From assembly GCF_020171285.1 (NCBI RefSeq), contig NZ_JAIUZI010000003.1, positions 248,001 through 312,000 on the forward strand: a DNA stretch of 64,000 nucleotides, in the 5' to 3' direction. Positions 8,509 through 18,492 of this stretch are shown here, piece after piece. The notes below the pieces were generated by a model. The model did not search any database. It was not told the origin of the DNA and saw only the letters and a program-made list of their open reading frames with translations. Made by a program: the position numbers and the translations under genes. The DNA is from Seohaeicola saemankumensis (GTDB taxonomy: Bacteria; Pseudomonadota; Alphaproteobacteria; Rhodobacterales; Rhodobacteraceae). How positions within the stretch are numbered: position 1 is the first letter of the stretch; every line of letters begins with the position of its first letter.

Positions 8509-10741
8509 CCTTGCGCTTGACCTTGTCGCCCTTGCGCTTGGCCTTGACCGGTTTGCGGCGCGGGCTGCGCCCGGCGGGCGAGGGCGCTCGGGGCAGCGCC
8601 TTGTCATTCAGCTCCAACAGCTCCAGTTCGAGCCCGCCGGTCACCGGCGTGGCCTGCGCCAGCCGCACGGTGACCCGCTGACCGATGGCGATCAGCAGCC
8701 CGGTGTCGGAACCCATCAGGGTTCCGGCCTCGCGGTCAAAATGGAAATACTCGCGCCCCAGCGACCGGATCGGGATCAGCCCGTCGGCGCCGGTTTCGTC
8801 CAGTTTCACAAAGGCGCCGAAGCGGGCGATTCCGCTGATCCGCCCGGTGAATTCATTGCCCACCCGCTCCGACAGATAGGCCGCCAGGTAGCGGTCGGTG
8901 GTGTCGCGTTCGGCCATCATCGACCGCCGCTCGGTGTCCGAGATATGGGTGGCGGTCTGTTCCAGCCGCTCGATTTCGTCCGGGCTCAGCCCGTCCTTGC
9001 CCCAGCCGTGGGCGCTGATCAGGGCGCGGTGCACGATCAGGTCCGAATAGCGGCGGATCGGCGAGGTGAAATGCGCGTAATTGGCCAGGGCCAGCCCGAA
9101 ATGGCCAAAGTTTTCTGGGCTGTAATAGGCCTGGGTCATCGACCGCAGGGTCGACATGTTGATCAGTTCGGCGTCGTCGGTTCCGGCGGCGGCGTTCAAC
9201 AACGCGTTCAGGTGGCGGGTCTGCAACACCTGCCCCTTGGCCAGCGGATAGCCCGCCGCATGGGCCGTCTCGCGCAGCGCGTTCAGCTTTTCGGGTGACG
9301 GTTCCTCGTGCACCCGGAACAGCAGCGGCGATCGTTTGGCGATCAGCGTTTCGGCGGCGCAGACATTGGCGAGGATCATGAATTCCTCGATCAGCCGGTG
9401 GGCATCCAGACGGTCGCGGAAGTTGACCGACTTGACCTTGCCGTCCTCGCTCAGCTCGATCCGCCGTTCCGGCAGGTCCAGTTCCAGCGGCTGGCGCAGC
9501 GTGCGCTGATGCATCAGCACCTTGTAGGCCGCGTAAAGCGGTTTCAGCACATCGTCCAGCAGCGGCCCGGTGCGGTCATTGGGGGTGCCGTCGATGGCCT
9601 CCTGCACCTCGGCGTAATGCAGCGAGGCGGCCGAGCGCATCAGCCCGCGCACGAACTCGTGGCGCAGCTTCTTGCCTTCGGCATCCAGAACCATGCGCAC
9701 GGCGATACAGGCGCGCGGCACGCCTTCGTGCAGCGAACACAGGTCGCCCGACAGCCGGTCGGGCAGCATCGGCACCACGCGGTCGGGGAAATAGGTGGAA
9801 TTGCCCCGGTTCCGCGCCTCGCGGTCCAGCGCGCTGTGCGGTTTGACATAGGTCGCCACATCGGCAATCGCGACCCAGACCACGTGGCCGCCGGGGTTCT
9901 TGGGGTCGTCGTCGGCCTGGGTAAAGCAGGCGTCGTCGTGGTCGCGTGCGTCGCTGGGGTCGATGGTGATCAGCGGCAGGTCGCGCAGGTCCTTGCGCCC
10001 CGACAGGCCCTGCGGTTTCGCGGCGTCCGCCTCTTCGATCGCGGCATCCGGGAAATCGTCAGGAATGCCATGCTGGTGGATGGCGATCAGAGACACCGCG
10101 CGCGGTTCAGACGGATCGCCCAGCCGGGTGATCACCCGTGCGCGCGGCAGCCCCATGCGCGATTTCGGCCCGGCCTGTTCGGCCTCGACCAGCTCGCCCT
10201 CCTTGGCGCCGTGGCGGTCGGCCTCCTGCACCGTCCATTCGGATGTGGTGCCCTTGTCGATGGGCACGATGCGGCCGCCTTCCGATCCCTTGCGGAACAC
10301 GCCCAGGATCTTGCGCGGGTTTGTGCCGATGCGTCGGATCAGCCGCGCCTCGTAGTTGTGGTCCTCTTCATGGACCACCGTCAGCCGGGCAAGGATGCGG
10401 TCGCCTTCGCCCAGCGCCGGATCGCTGGCGCGCGGCAACACCAACACGATGGGTTCGATCCCCTCGCCGTGCCATTCCAGCGGCCGCGCAAACAGATCAC
10501 CATCGGCATCGGGCGCCTTGACCTGCAGCACAGAGACCGGCGGCAGCCGGTCGGGGTCGCGGTAGCTGCGTTTGCGCTTCTCCAGGTGGCCCTCGGCCTC
10601 CAGTTCCTTGAGCACACGTTTCAGGTCGATCCGGTCGGCACCCTTGATGCCGAACGCCTTGGCGATATCCCGCTTGGAGCCCTGGGTCGGGTTGGCCGAG
10701 ATCCAGTCGAGTATTTCTTGTTTGGAAGGGATGCGCGTCAT
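8492..10741 (-). CDS. rnr: Ribonuclease R
   Basis: Processive 3'-5' exoribonuclease of RNA turnover and quality control. The N-terminal winged helix (KQEILDWISANPTQGSKRDI) is followed by cold-shock-like domains. The RNB catalytic domain has the acidic cluster ITIDPSDARDHDDACF and the conserved YAHFTSPIRRYSDLIVHRAL. An S1 domain follows (GRISGIARFGAFVKLDETGA), and the tail is lysine/arginine-rich (RKPVKAKRKGDKVKRKVTRR). The length of about 750 residues fits. Start ATG 10741 (MTRIPSK) or 10747 (MNMTRIPSK) cannot be separated. The 3' end overlaps the convergent GST gene. Confidence 0.96.
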   Translation of the reverse strand: MTRIPSKQEILDWISANPTQGSKRDIAKAFGIKGADRIDLKRVLKELEAEGHLEKRKRSYRDPDRLPPVSVLQVKAPDADGDLFARPLEWHGEGIEPIVLVLPRASDPALGEGDRILARLTVVHEEDHNYEARLIRRIGTNPRKILGVFRKGSEGGRIVPIDKGTTSEWTVQEADRHGAKEGELVEAEQAGPKSRMGLPRARVITRLGDPSEPRAVSLIAIHQHGIPDDFPDAAIEEADAAKPQGLSGRKDLRDLPLITIDPSDARDHDDACFTQADDDPKNPGGHVVWVAIADVATYVKPHSALDREARNRGNSTYFPDRVVPMLPDRLSGDLCSLHEGVPRACIAVRMVLDAEGKKLRHEFVRGLMRSAASLHYAEVQEAIDGTPNDRTGPLLDDVLKPLYAAYKVLMHQRTLRQPLELDLPERRIELSEDGKVKSVNFRDRLDAHRLIEEFMILANVCAAETLIAKRSPLLFRVHEEPSPEKLNALRETAHAAGYPLAKGQVLQTRHLNALLNAAAGTDDAELINMSTLRSMTQAYYSPENFGHFGLALANYAHFTSPIRRYSDLIVHRALISAHGWGKDGLSPDEIERLEQTATHISDTERRSMMAERDTTDRYLAAYLSERVGNEFTGRISGIARFGAFVKLDETGADGLIPIRSLGREYFHFDREAGTLMGSDTGLLIAIGQRVTVRLAQATPVTGGLELELLELNDKALPRAPSPAGRSPRRKPVKAKRKGDKVKRKVTRRR

Positions 10742-10803
10742 GTTCATCGCCTAGCACGGGCCGCGACCGGCGTCATGAGCAAAAGCGATTTTTGCCGCCC
10801 GGG

Positions 10804-11382
10804 TCAGGGCGCGGCGTTCAGATCGGCGGCAGTATCGACATCGGCCAGCCGGTCGATCAACGCGATGCGGTGTCCCGGCAACGTTGCGCTGCTGTCGGAC
10901 AGCGCGTGCGGGCCGGACCAGCGCACGCCCCGCAGCGCCCCATGCGGCAGGCGGCGGGGGTGACGCGCGCCAATCAGCCAGTAGCCGCCGTCGGTCGCCG
11001 GACCAAAGACCGCGTCATGCGCGCCCAGCGTGGCAAAGGCGCGGGCCACGTGCGCCGCCCGCAGCCCCGGAATATCCGCGCCCACGATACAGACAGGGCC
11101 GGCCGCCACGCGCATGACGCGCGCCATGCGCGCGCCCAGATCGCCATGGCCCTGTGGCACACGCGGCAGGTCATCCGGCCAGACCCGGCTGCCCAGCCCT
11201 TCCCGATCCGGCGAAACGGCCAGCACCAGATCCCAGCGCGGGTCGCGCAGGCGATGGATCAGGCGGGCGGACTGGTGGCGGAACCACCACGCCGCCGGCA
11301 CCAGCCCGATGTCGCGGCCAAGCCGGGTCTTGACCCGGCCCGGGCGCGGCTCCTTGACCATGACAATCAGGGTGCGGCGCAT
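10804..11382 (-). CDS. DUF2064 / TIGR04282-type glycosyltransferase-like protein
   Basis: About 192 residues of a nucleotide-sugar-transferase-like fold. Visible are an N-terminal VKEPRPGRVKTRLGRDIG motif that resembles nucleotidyltransferase phosphate loops, GADIPGL, and GPATDGGYWLIGARHP, all characteristic of the DUF2064 family. Some members are annotated as arsenosugar glycosyltransferases, but the substrate here is unknown and no arsenic genes are nearby. Its start (ATG 11382, or GTG 11385) overlaps the stop codon of dapE, so the two are translationally coupled. Cytosolic, no signal peptide. Confidence 0.82.
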   Translation of the reverse strand: MRRTLIVMVKEPRPGRVKTRLGRDIGLVPAAWWFRHQSARLIHRLRDPRWDLVLAVSPDREGLGSRVWPDDLPRVPQGHGDLGARMARVMRVAAGPVCIVGADIPGLRAAHVARAFATLGAHDAVFGPATDGGYWLIGARHPRRLPHGALRGVRWSGPHALSDSSATLPGHRIALIDRLADVDTAADLNAAP

Positions 11383-12533
11383 CACAGGGCGGCGAAATAA
11401 TCCGCCAGGATCCGCCCGTAGATCGCCTTGAGCTGATGGATCTGCGCCACTTCGACCCGCTCGTCGACCTGGTGCATGGTCTTGCCCACCAGGCCGAATT
11501 CCACCACCGGGCAGTGATCCTTGACGAACCGCGCGTCCGAGGTGCCGCCGGTGGTCGACAGTTCCGGCATGACGCCGGTTTCCGCCTCGACCGAGGCGGC
11601 CACCAGCGCCGACAGCGGCCCCGGCGGGGTGACAAAGCTTTCGCCCGAGACCTTGATCCTGACCTCGACCGCGACGCCGAATTCCTCGGCGGTGCGGTCG
11701 GCCTCGCTTTGCAGCCAGCTGGTCAGGCTCTCACCGGAATGGGTGTCGTTGAACCGGATGTTGACCGTGCCGGTGCATTGCGCCGGGATCACGTTGGTTG
11801 CCGGGTTGCCGGTGTCGATGGTGACCACGGCCAGGGTCGAGGGGTCGAAATGGTCGGTGCCCTCATCCAGCGTAAAACTGGACAGGCGGTCCATCAGCTG
11901 CGCAATCGCCGGCAGCGGGTTGCGGGCGCGGTGCGGATAGGCGGAATGCCCCTGTTCGCCGGTCACCGTGAACCATGCCGTCAGCGAGCCGCGCCGGCCG
12001 ATCTTCATCATCTCGCCCATGGTGTTGGGGCAGGTCGGTTCGCCCACCAGACAGGCCGACATCGCCTCGCCCTCGCGGTCCATGTAGTCGAGCAGGGCGG
12101 TGGTGCCGTCCACCGCGTCGCCTTCCTCGTCCCCGGTGATGGTCAGGATCACGGCACCGTTTGGCGGGGTATCGCGGACAAAGTCGATGGCGGCGGCGGC
12201 AAAGGCGGCAACGCCCGATTTCATGTCTGTCGCGCCACGGCCATAGAGGAACCCGTCTTTCACCTCGGCGCCGAAGGGGTCCACGGTCCAGGCCGCCGCG
12301 TCGCCCACGGGCACCACGTCGGTATGGCCGTTGAACCCAAAGGTCCGGGCGTGCCCCTTGTCGCCCCAACGGGCAAACAGGTTGGCGACGCCGCCGCGAT
12401 CGACCCGCGCGCAGGCAAAGCCTGCCGCTGACAGCTCCCGCTCCAGCAACGCCAGCGCGCCGCCCTCTTCGGGGGTGACCGAGGGGCAGCGGATCAGCTT
12501 GGCGGTCAGGGCAACGGGGTCGGTCGCGGTCAT
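11382..12533 (-). CDS. dapE: Succinyl-diaminopimelate desuccinylase
   Basis: Hydrolyses N-succinyl-L,L-diaminopimelate in the succinylase branch of lysine/meso-DAP synthesis. M20 metallopeptidase fold with metal ligands visible in order: His70 and Asp72 ([11 protein letters not shown]), Asp103 ([10 protein letters not shown]), Glu136/Glu137 (TGDEEGDA), Glu165 ([13 protein letters not shown]) and a C-terminal His in [12 protein letters not shown]. The length of 383 residues is typical. Partner enzyme dapD is about 5 kb downstream on the same strand but not in the same operon. The DUF2064 gene overlaps its stop codon. Confidence 0.96.
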   Translation of the reverse strand: MTATDPVALTAKLIRCPSVTPEEGGALALLERELSAAGFACARVDRGGVANLFARWGDKGHARTFGFNGHTDVVPVGDAAAWTVDPFGAEVKDGFLYGRGATDMKSGVAAFAAAAIDFVRDTPPNGAVILTITGDEEGDAVDGTTALLDYMDREGEAMSACLVGEPTCPNTMGEMMKIGRRGSLTAWFTVTGEQGHSAYPHRARNPLPAIAQLMDRLSSFTLDEGTDHFDPSTLAVVTIDTGNPATNVIPAQCTGTVNIRFNDTHSGESLTSWLQSEADRTAEEFGVAVEVRIKVSGESFVTPPGPLSALVAASVEAETGVMPELSTTGGTSDARFVKDHCPVVEFGLVGKTMHQVDERVEVAQIHQLKAIYGRILADYFAAL

Positions 12534-12634
12534 GGGCGGGCTCCTTGTTCTGGTTGCGGACGCAATCGTGCCCGCGCAGGGCTACATTTGTGACGAAAAG
12601 GTCGCGTTGCCAACCCCGGACCCCATCAATTCAC

Positions 12635-12672
12635 TTAACAGATTCAATGTGGTCGTGGTAACGTCCTGTTAA
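12635..12672. promoter_or_regulatory. Inverted repeat upstream of the first Hint gene
   Basis: TTAACAG (12635-12641) and CTGTTAA (12666-12672) are perfect 7-bp inverted arms 24 bp apart in the 295-bp gap between dapE and the Hint-domain gene (12534-12828). The gap is otherwise unremarkable, with no gene that I can support. The repeat could be an operator or part of a promoter for either divergent gene. Confidence 0.4.
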
Positions 12673-12828
12673 TAACAATCGACCTGAGGCAGGTCACCCA
12701 GCAGTCAGGCCGCAACGACGGCCCATTTTCCCAGTCCGCGCCACCGGTGCGCGCGTGTTTATCGAGTCGCGGGATTTCCCGCTGCCGGTTCGTCTGCCTC
12801 GTCGACAAGAAACGCGTTGGGGCAGTCC

Positions 12829-14400
12829 ATGGTTGCAGCATCAGAGCTGACGTACACAAATGCCAATGCCATGCAGATGGCCGAGGAAATCTTTGGCGAT
12901 GGCGTGACCGTTGTTTCGGCCAGCTACAGCGGCGACAACCGGTCCTCGGCGATCTATTCGAATGGCGATGCGCTGGCTCCGGGCGCGACACCGGGCGACA
13001 CCGGCGTGATCCTGTCCACCGGGCGGGCCAATCACTATACCAACTCCAACGGCCAGGCGAACCAGGACACCAACACCTCGACCAACACGCGCGGGGTCAA
13101 CAACAACGCCGATTTCAACGCCGCCGCGGGCACCAATACCTACGACGCCTCGTATCTCGACATCAGCTTTATTCCCGATTCCAACGTGATGACGATGCAG
13201 TTCGTTTTCGCGTCCGAGGAATACCCCGAGTATGTCAATTCGGTCTACCAGGACTTTGTCGGCGTCTGGGTGAACGGCACCCAGGTCGACATGGAAGTCG
13301 GCGACGGCGATACCGATCCCGGCAACGTCAACGCGACCAACAACGAAAACCTGTTCCTCGACAACACGGGCGACGCTTATAACACGGAAATGGACGGTCT
13401 GACCGTCACCATGACGCTGACCATGACCGTCATTCCCGGCGTCGTGAACACCATCCGCATTGGCATCGCCGATGTCTCTGACAGCAGCTACGATTCCAGC
13501 CTTCTGATCGCCGGAAACAGCATTCAGACCGATCTGGTCGCGATGGCCGACGATACCACGGTCAACCCCACCGGGTCGCGGACCCTGGATGTGCTCGACA
13601 ATGACGTCAACAACTCCGGCGGCACGCTGACCATCACCCATATCAACGGCCAGGCGGTAACCGCCGGCAGCGCGGTCCTGCTGAACACCGGCCAGACGGT
13701 GACGCTGAATACGGATGGCACGATCACCATCCTGGGCGACGGCGACACCGAGGATTTCAACTTTACCTATACGGTCGACAACGGCGCCAATTCCGATACC
13801 GGCATCGTCAACGTCAGCTCGATCCCCTGTTTCGTTGCGGGCACGATGATCGCCACGCCGCAGGGCGACCGCCCGGTCGAAACCCTGCGTCCCGGCGACA
13901 TGGTGATGACATTGGACGACGGGCCGCAGCCGGTGCGCTGGATCGGCGCGCGCACGGTGGCGGCGCAGGGCGATTTCGCCCCCGTCCATATCCGCGCCAA
14001 CACCTTTGGCCGCCATGGCGACGTGATGGTGTCGCCCCAGCACCGCATTCTGGTCTGCACCAGCCTGGCCGAACTGCTGTTTGGCGCGGGCGAAGTGCTG
14101 GTCGCGGCCAAGGACCTGCTGAACGATCACACGGTGACCCGCCGCCCCGGCGGCGACGTTACCTATGTGCACGTGATGTTCGACCGTCATCAGGTGATCT
14201 TTTCTGACGGGCTGGAAACCGAAAGCTTTCTGCCGGGGCCGCAGACCTGCAGCCTGTTCGAAGAGCGGGTGTTGCAGGAAATCTGCGCGATCTTCCCCGA
14301 GCTGGACCCCGAGACCGGCGACGGCTACAGCCCCGCCGCGCGCCGGACCCTGCGCGGTTTTGAGGCCGAGATCCTCAAGCTGAACAGCCGGGCGGCGTAA
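12829..14400 (+). CDS. Secreted-type protein: choice-of-anchor L domain, Ig/cadherin-like segment, Hint domain
   Basis: A 523-residue multidomain protein. ATG 12829 (MVAASELTYTNANAMQ) is used; an in-frame TTG at 12817 precedes it. The N-terminal half resembles choice-of-anchor L domains (VFASEEYPEYVNSV, DFVGVWVNGTQ, NENLFLDNTG). A Thr/Asp-rich beta segment follows (TTVNPTGSRTLDVLDND). From Cys334 there is a Hint domain (hedgehog/intein fold): CFVAGTMIATPQG, VETLRPGDMVMTLD, then the block around His405 (SPQHRILV) and HQVIFSDGLETESFLPG. No classical signal peptide is seen, so type I export is possible. The next gene, 1 bp on, carries a second, degenerate Hint domain. The biological role is unknown. 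Confidence 0.85.
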   Translation: MVAASELTYTNANAMQMAEEIFGDGVTVVSASYSGDNRSSAIYSNGDALAPGATPGDTGVILSTGRANHYTNSNGQANQDTNTSTNTRGVNNNADFNAAAGTNTYDASYLDISFIPDSNVMTMQFVFASEEYPEYVNSVYQDFVGVWVNGTQVDMEVGDGDTDPGNVNATNNENLFLDNTGDAYNTEMDGLTVTMTLTMTVIPGVVNTIRIGIADVSDSSYDSSLLIAGNSIQTDLVAMADDTTVNPTGSRTLDVLDNDVNNSGGTLTITHINGQAVTAGSAVLLNTGQTVTLNTDGTITILGDGDTEDFNFTYTVDNGANSDTGIVNVSSIPCFVAGTMIATPQGDRPVETLRPGDMVMTLDDGPQPVRWIGARTVAAQGDFAPVHIRANTFGRHGDVMVSPQHRILVCTSLAELLFGAGEVLVAAKDLLNDHTVTRRPGGDVTYVHVMFDRHQVIFSDGLETESFLPGPQTCSLFEERVLQEICAIFPELDPETGDGYSPAARRTLRGFEAEILKLNSRAA

Positions 14401-14401
14401 C

Positions 14402-15475
14402 ATGGGCTGGCTTGGCATCTCTGACCACGACGGCCAGACACTTTTCGGGGCGGTGGCGGCCGGCGGACCGGACGGTTTGCTGGCGCGGGGATCGCTGGTG
14501 ATCGAAGCCCGCATTCCCACGTCCCGCGAGGCGATGCCGCTGATCTACGTGCACCACGACGGTGACTGGCCGTTCCATCTGTCGCTACAGGCGATCCCCG
14601 GCGGAGGGCTGACGCTGGTGCTGGATCAGGGCAACGGCGTTGTTCATCAGACGATGCGAACCTCGGACAGCGGGCGCAGCGAGACCCTGCGCCTGACCTA
14701 CAGCTGGGACGCTCCGGCGCGCAGTGGGCTGCTGTCGGTGGAGCAGATGGACCAGACCGATCAGAACGTGATTGTTCAGCACACCGTGCATGCCCCCGGC
14801 CCGCTGAGACTGTCCGACCTGCGCGCCTTGCTGACCGACGGGCCGCACAGATACCTCGCTGACGAAGTCAGCTTTGTCGCCGCGTCGGACATGATCGAGC
14901 CGGTCGGCCCGATGCCGACCCTGGCGCCGGACACGCCGGTGGCGACGCCGACCGGTTACCGCGCGGTGAGACAGTTGTCGCGCGGCGATCTGGTGATGAC
15001 CTCGGACGGGCAGGCGGTGCCGGTCCTGCATCGCCTGACACGCAGCGTTCCGGCGCGGGGCCTGTTCCGGCCGCTGCGGCTCAGGACGCCGTATTTCGGG
15101 CTGCTGCAGGACATCGTCGTGGCGCCAACGCAGCGGCTGGTGCTGACGGGATCGGATGTCGAGTACATGTTCGGCTGCGAGTCGGTTCTGGTCGAGGTCC
15201 GGCATCTGTTAGGCGGGACATCGGTCGTGGCGGCCGACAGCGGGCCGTTGACCCACTATACCCAGCTGCTGCTGCCGCACCACGAAGCGGTGATTGCCGC
15301 CGGTGGCATCGCCGAGACACTTTACATCGGCCGGATGCGGCGGCGGCGCGACAGCCTCGGCACCAGCATACTGGCCGGACTTGACCGGCATGGGCTGCCC
15401 GAACACGCACAATCGCTATATCCTGTGCTCAATGCCTTCGACGCCATCACTCTGGCCGGGCAGCGCGCCGCGTGA
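14402..15475 (+). CDS. Hint-domain protein with lost catalytic residues
   Basis: A 357-residue protein starting one base after the stop of the first Hint gene and very likely co-transcribed with it. The N-terminal 165 residues are a predicted beta-rich lectin/jelly-roll-like region (LVIEARIPTSREAMPLIYVH, HYLADEVSFVA) that I cannot name. The C-terminal half aligns with the upstream Hint domain: TPVATPTGYRAVRQLSRGDL matches TMIATPQGDRPVETLRPGDM. However, the Cys334 position is Thr173 here and the His405 position is Gln244 (APTQRLVL versus SPQHRILV). It therefore looks like a non-processing, structural or decoy Hint domain. Its 3' part has an arginine patch (GRMRRRRDS). Confidence 0.8.
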   Translation: MGWLGISDHDGQTLFGAVAAGGPDGLLARGSLVIEARIPTSREAMPLIYVHHDGDWPFHLSLQAIPGGGLTLVLDQGNGVVHQTMRTSDSGRSETLRLTYSWDAPARSGLLSVEQMDQTDQNVIVQHTVHAPGPLRLSDLRALLTDGPHRYLADEVSFVAASDMIEPVGPMPTLAPDTPVATPTGYRAVRQLSRGDLVMTSDGQAVPVLHRLTRSVPARGLFRPLRLRTPYFGLLQDIVVAPTQRLVLTGSDVEYMFGCESVLVEVRHLLGGTSVVAADSGPLTHYTQLLLPHHEAVIAAGGIAETLYIGRMRRRRDSLGTSILAGLDRHGLPEHAQSLYPVLNAFDAITLAGQRAA

Positions 15476-15540
15476 CCCAGCGAATATCTTGCCCCGACGT
15501 CGGAATGCGCCTAAGACGCGCAGAAAATCGCTCGGGACAT

Positions 15541-16611
15541 ATGAAACATTTCCTTTTCGGACTTCGAGCGGTCTTTCTGGCCCTGACTCTCCTGGTCACG
15601 GCGCAGTGGGCCGCCGCACAGACGCTGGACGTGACTACGGTGACCCGCCCACCGTTCTCGATGACCGAGAACGGCGCTGATACCGGTTTCTCGATCGAAT
15701 TGCTGCAGGCGCTGTCGGACAAGCTTGGCTGGGATTACCGGATCAACCGGGTTGATCAGTTCTCGGATATGCTGGGCTCGGTGACCGAGGGGTCGGCGGA
15801 CCTGGCGATTGCGAATATCTCGATCACATCGGCCCGCGAGACACAGATGGATTTCAGCCAGCCGATTTTCGAGGCCGGGCTGCAGATCATGGTACCGGCG
15901 GGGCAGGCCGGCGCGCCGTCGCTGTTGCGGGCCCTGTGGTCCACCGACCTGCTGGTCGCGATCGCGCTGGCATTCCTGATCCTGGTGGGCGGCGGCATGT
16001 TGATGTGGTGGTTTGAACGCCGCGCCCAGCCCTATTTCGACCGCCCGGCGTCCGAGGCGTGGTTCCCGTCCTTCTGGTGGGCGCTGAACGTGGTGGTCAA
16101 CGGCGGCTTCGAGGAACGGATGCCGCGCACGGTGTTTGGCCGGATGTTCGGCGTGGTGCTGGTGTTCTCGTCGCTGTTCATCGTTTCGGTCTTTGTCGCC
16201 AAGATCACCTCGGTGATGACGGTCGAGGCGATCAGCGGATCGGTCAACGGGGTCAACGACCTGTATGGACGGCGGGTCGGCACCATCGACGGTTCCACCG
16301 CGGCCGGGTTCCTGCAACGCCGCGAGATCGACTATGCTGGATATGACGGGCTGGCCCCGCTGCTGCGCGGTTTCGAGGCCGGCGATGTCGACGCCGTGGT
16401 CTTTGACGCGCCGATCCTGTCCTATTATGCTACCCACGAGGGCCGCGAATTCGCCAGCATGACCGGCTCGGTGTTCCTGCGCGAGAACTATGGCATCGCC
16501 TTTCCCACCGGCAGCCCGCTGGTCGAAGAAGTGAACCAGGCGCTGCTGGCCCTGCGTGAGGACGGATCTTACGACAAGATCTACCGCAAGTGGTTCGGCA
16601 TCCGGCGATAG
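15541..16611 (+). CDS. Prokaryotic ionotropic-glutamate-receptor-like ligand-gated channel
   Basis: A 356-residue protein starting at ATG 15541; an in-frame start at 15472 gives an unlikely leader. A signal peptide (1-26, ending AQWAAAQ) is followed by the first half of an SBP_bac_3 ligand-binding domain (27-122). Next come a membrane helix (about 136-157, LLVAIALAFLILVGGGMLMW), a re-entrant pore segment (about 172-192), a second full helix (about 200-222) and the second half of the binding domain (about 228-356, ending DKIYRKWFG). This split-domain layout is that of GluR0-type bacterial iGluRs. The filter position reads NGGFEE (187-192) instead of TVGYGD, while the following P195, T197 and GR200-201 are kept. 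Ion selectivity therefore cannot be assumed to be potassium. Confidence 0.85.
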   Translation: MKHFLFGLRAVFLALTLLVTAQWAAAQTLDVTTVTRPPFSMTENGADTGFSIELLQALSDKLGWDYRINRVDQFSDMLGSVTEGSADLAIANISITSARETQMDFSQPIFEAGLQIMVPAGQAGAPSLLRALWSTDLLVAIALAFLILVGGGMLMWWFERRAQPYFDRPASEAWFPSFWWALNVVVNGGFEERMPRTVFGRMFGVVLVFSSLFIVSVFVAKITSVMTVEAISGSVNGVNDLYGRRVGTIDGSTAAGFLQRREIDYAGYDGLAPLLRGFEAGDVDAVVFDAPILSYYATHEGREFASMTGSVFLRENYGIAFPTGSPLVEEVNQALLALREDGSYDKIYRKWFGIRR

Positions 16612-16620
16612 CTGCGGGAC

Positions 16621-16666
16621 AAGAATTTTTCGAAAATTCTTGGCAAATTTCTTTGAAAGAAATTTG
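16621..16666 (+). repeat. Double-palindrome element, family A copy 1
   Basis: Two adjacent perfect palindromes. AAGAATTTT/AAAATTCTT (16621-16629 and 16633-16641) is followed after two bases by CAAATTTCTTT/AAAGAAATTTG (16644-16654 and 16656-16666). It lies between the convergent ends of the channel gene and the minus-strand gene at 16696. The two hairpins may serve as a bidirectional terminator. Related copies are at 29847, 37678 and 51161. Confidence 0.8.
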
Positions 16667-16695
16667 TACCGCGTGGGGTGGCGGTGCGGGATGGG

Positions 16696-17037
16696 TCAGC
16701 CGTCGTTCTTGTCGAAGAACGGGGTCATCTGGGCCACGATCACCGCGTTTTCGTCCAGTGCGCGCTGCATGAGGTTGCGTTCCTCGGCCTCGATCTCGTG
16801 ACCGGCGGCCTCGCGGTCCTGCAGCGTTCCATAACCCGTCACGTCAAGCGGCGCGGTATCGGCCTGTTTCAGGATGGCCACGGTCTCGCGCACGGCCTCG
16901 GCCTCGTCGACGCCGGAGGCAAAACACATCAGCGCCGCGCCGGTCGCGCCCTCGGGCAGGCCATCGCCTTCCTTGCGTCCGATCTGGACCACCAGGGTAA
17001 AGACTTGCTGGCGACTGGGTTTCTTTGCCGTGCTCAT
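16696..17037 (-). CDS. Conserved hypothetical protein, about 113 aa
   Basis: I do not recognise a named family. The start at 17037 (MSTAKKPSRQQVFTLVVQIG) is preferred to the in-frame 17076. The protein has a beta-strand-like start with a positively charged stretch (VVQIGRKEGDGLPEGATGAA). Its second half is acidic and helical (DEAEAVRETVAILKQAD, and EIEAEERNLMQRALDENA). No signal peptide or membrane segment is seen, so it is probably cytosolic. It is convergent with the channel gene, separated by the A1 element, and followed upstream by a flavodoxin-fold gene on the same strand. Confidence 0.6.
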   Translation of the reverse strand: MSTAKKPSRQQVFTLVVQIGRKEGDGLPEGATGAALMCFASGVDEAEAVRETVAILKQADTAPLDVTGYGTLQDREAAGHEIEAEERNLMQRALDENAVIVAQMTPFFDKNDG

Positions 17038-17099
17038 GGCGTGGGGCTTATCCTTCGTGGTCTCTACGGTCAACATCCGCCGTGTCCGGCACCCGGCCG

Positions 17100-17585
17100 T
17101 CAGAAAACACCCATGGCCAGCCCCGCGGCGATGGTCTGCCCCAGGTCACGGCAGCGCGACAGGTCGGCCTCGGCAATGGTCTTGGGGGCCAGGATCGCCT
17201 CGGGTGTCTGGGCGTGGGTACAAAGGATGATCGGCGGCTGCACTTCCCTCAGTCGCCAGCCGGTGGCGATACGGGCAGTCTGGCGGGCGGCGTTCTCACC
17301 GTCCGATCCGGCACAGACCATCTGGGCATAGGGGCGGCCCTCGATCCGGCCCAGCACGGGGTAGTAGCAGCGATCGAAGAAATCTTTCATCGGGCCGGAC
17401 AGCGCGGCGAGGTTTTCCGGCGCGCAGAAGATGTAGCCCGCAGCCGCCAGCACGTCCTCCGCCGTGGCCTGATCGGCGGGGCGCAGGATGGTCTGGATTT
17501 CCGCGCGCGCCCCGTCCGCCGCCGCCTCGGCCATTTGCCGGCTGCCGCCTGTGCGGCTGTGAAAGACGATCAGCAGGCGGCGCAT
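17100..17585 (-). CDS. Flavodoxin-fold NAD(P)H-dependent oxidoreductase
   Basis: A 161-residue single-domain protein. The N-terminal LLIVFHSRTGGSRQMAEAAADG is the phosphate-binding loop of flavodoxin/NADPH-FMN reductase folds. AAGYIFCAPENLAALSGPMKDFFDRCYYP fits the second FMN loop. Cytosolic. The length suits a minimal flavodoxin-like reductase. It shares a strand with dapD (80 bp upstream of its start) and with the small unknown gene at 16696. The electron donor and acceptor cannot be deduced. Confidence 0.8.
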   Translation of the reverse strand: MRRLLIVFHSRTGGSRQMAEAAADGARAEIQTILRPADQATAEDVLAAAGYIFCAPENLAALSGPMKDFFDRCYYPVLGRIEGRPYAQMVCAGSDGENAARQTARIATGWRLREVQPPIILCTHAQTPEAILAPKTIAEADLSRCRDLGQTIAAGLAMGVF

Positions 17586-17664
17586 GGCCTTGTCCTAACT
17601 GCCGGGCGCGCGGCGGAGAAGGCAGAGGTCGCGGCGCCGGCCGGGACCTCTGCGGTGTCGCGGA

Positions 17665-18492
<828 letters not shown>

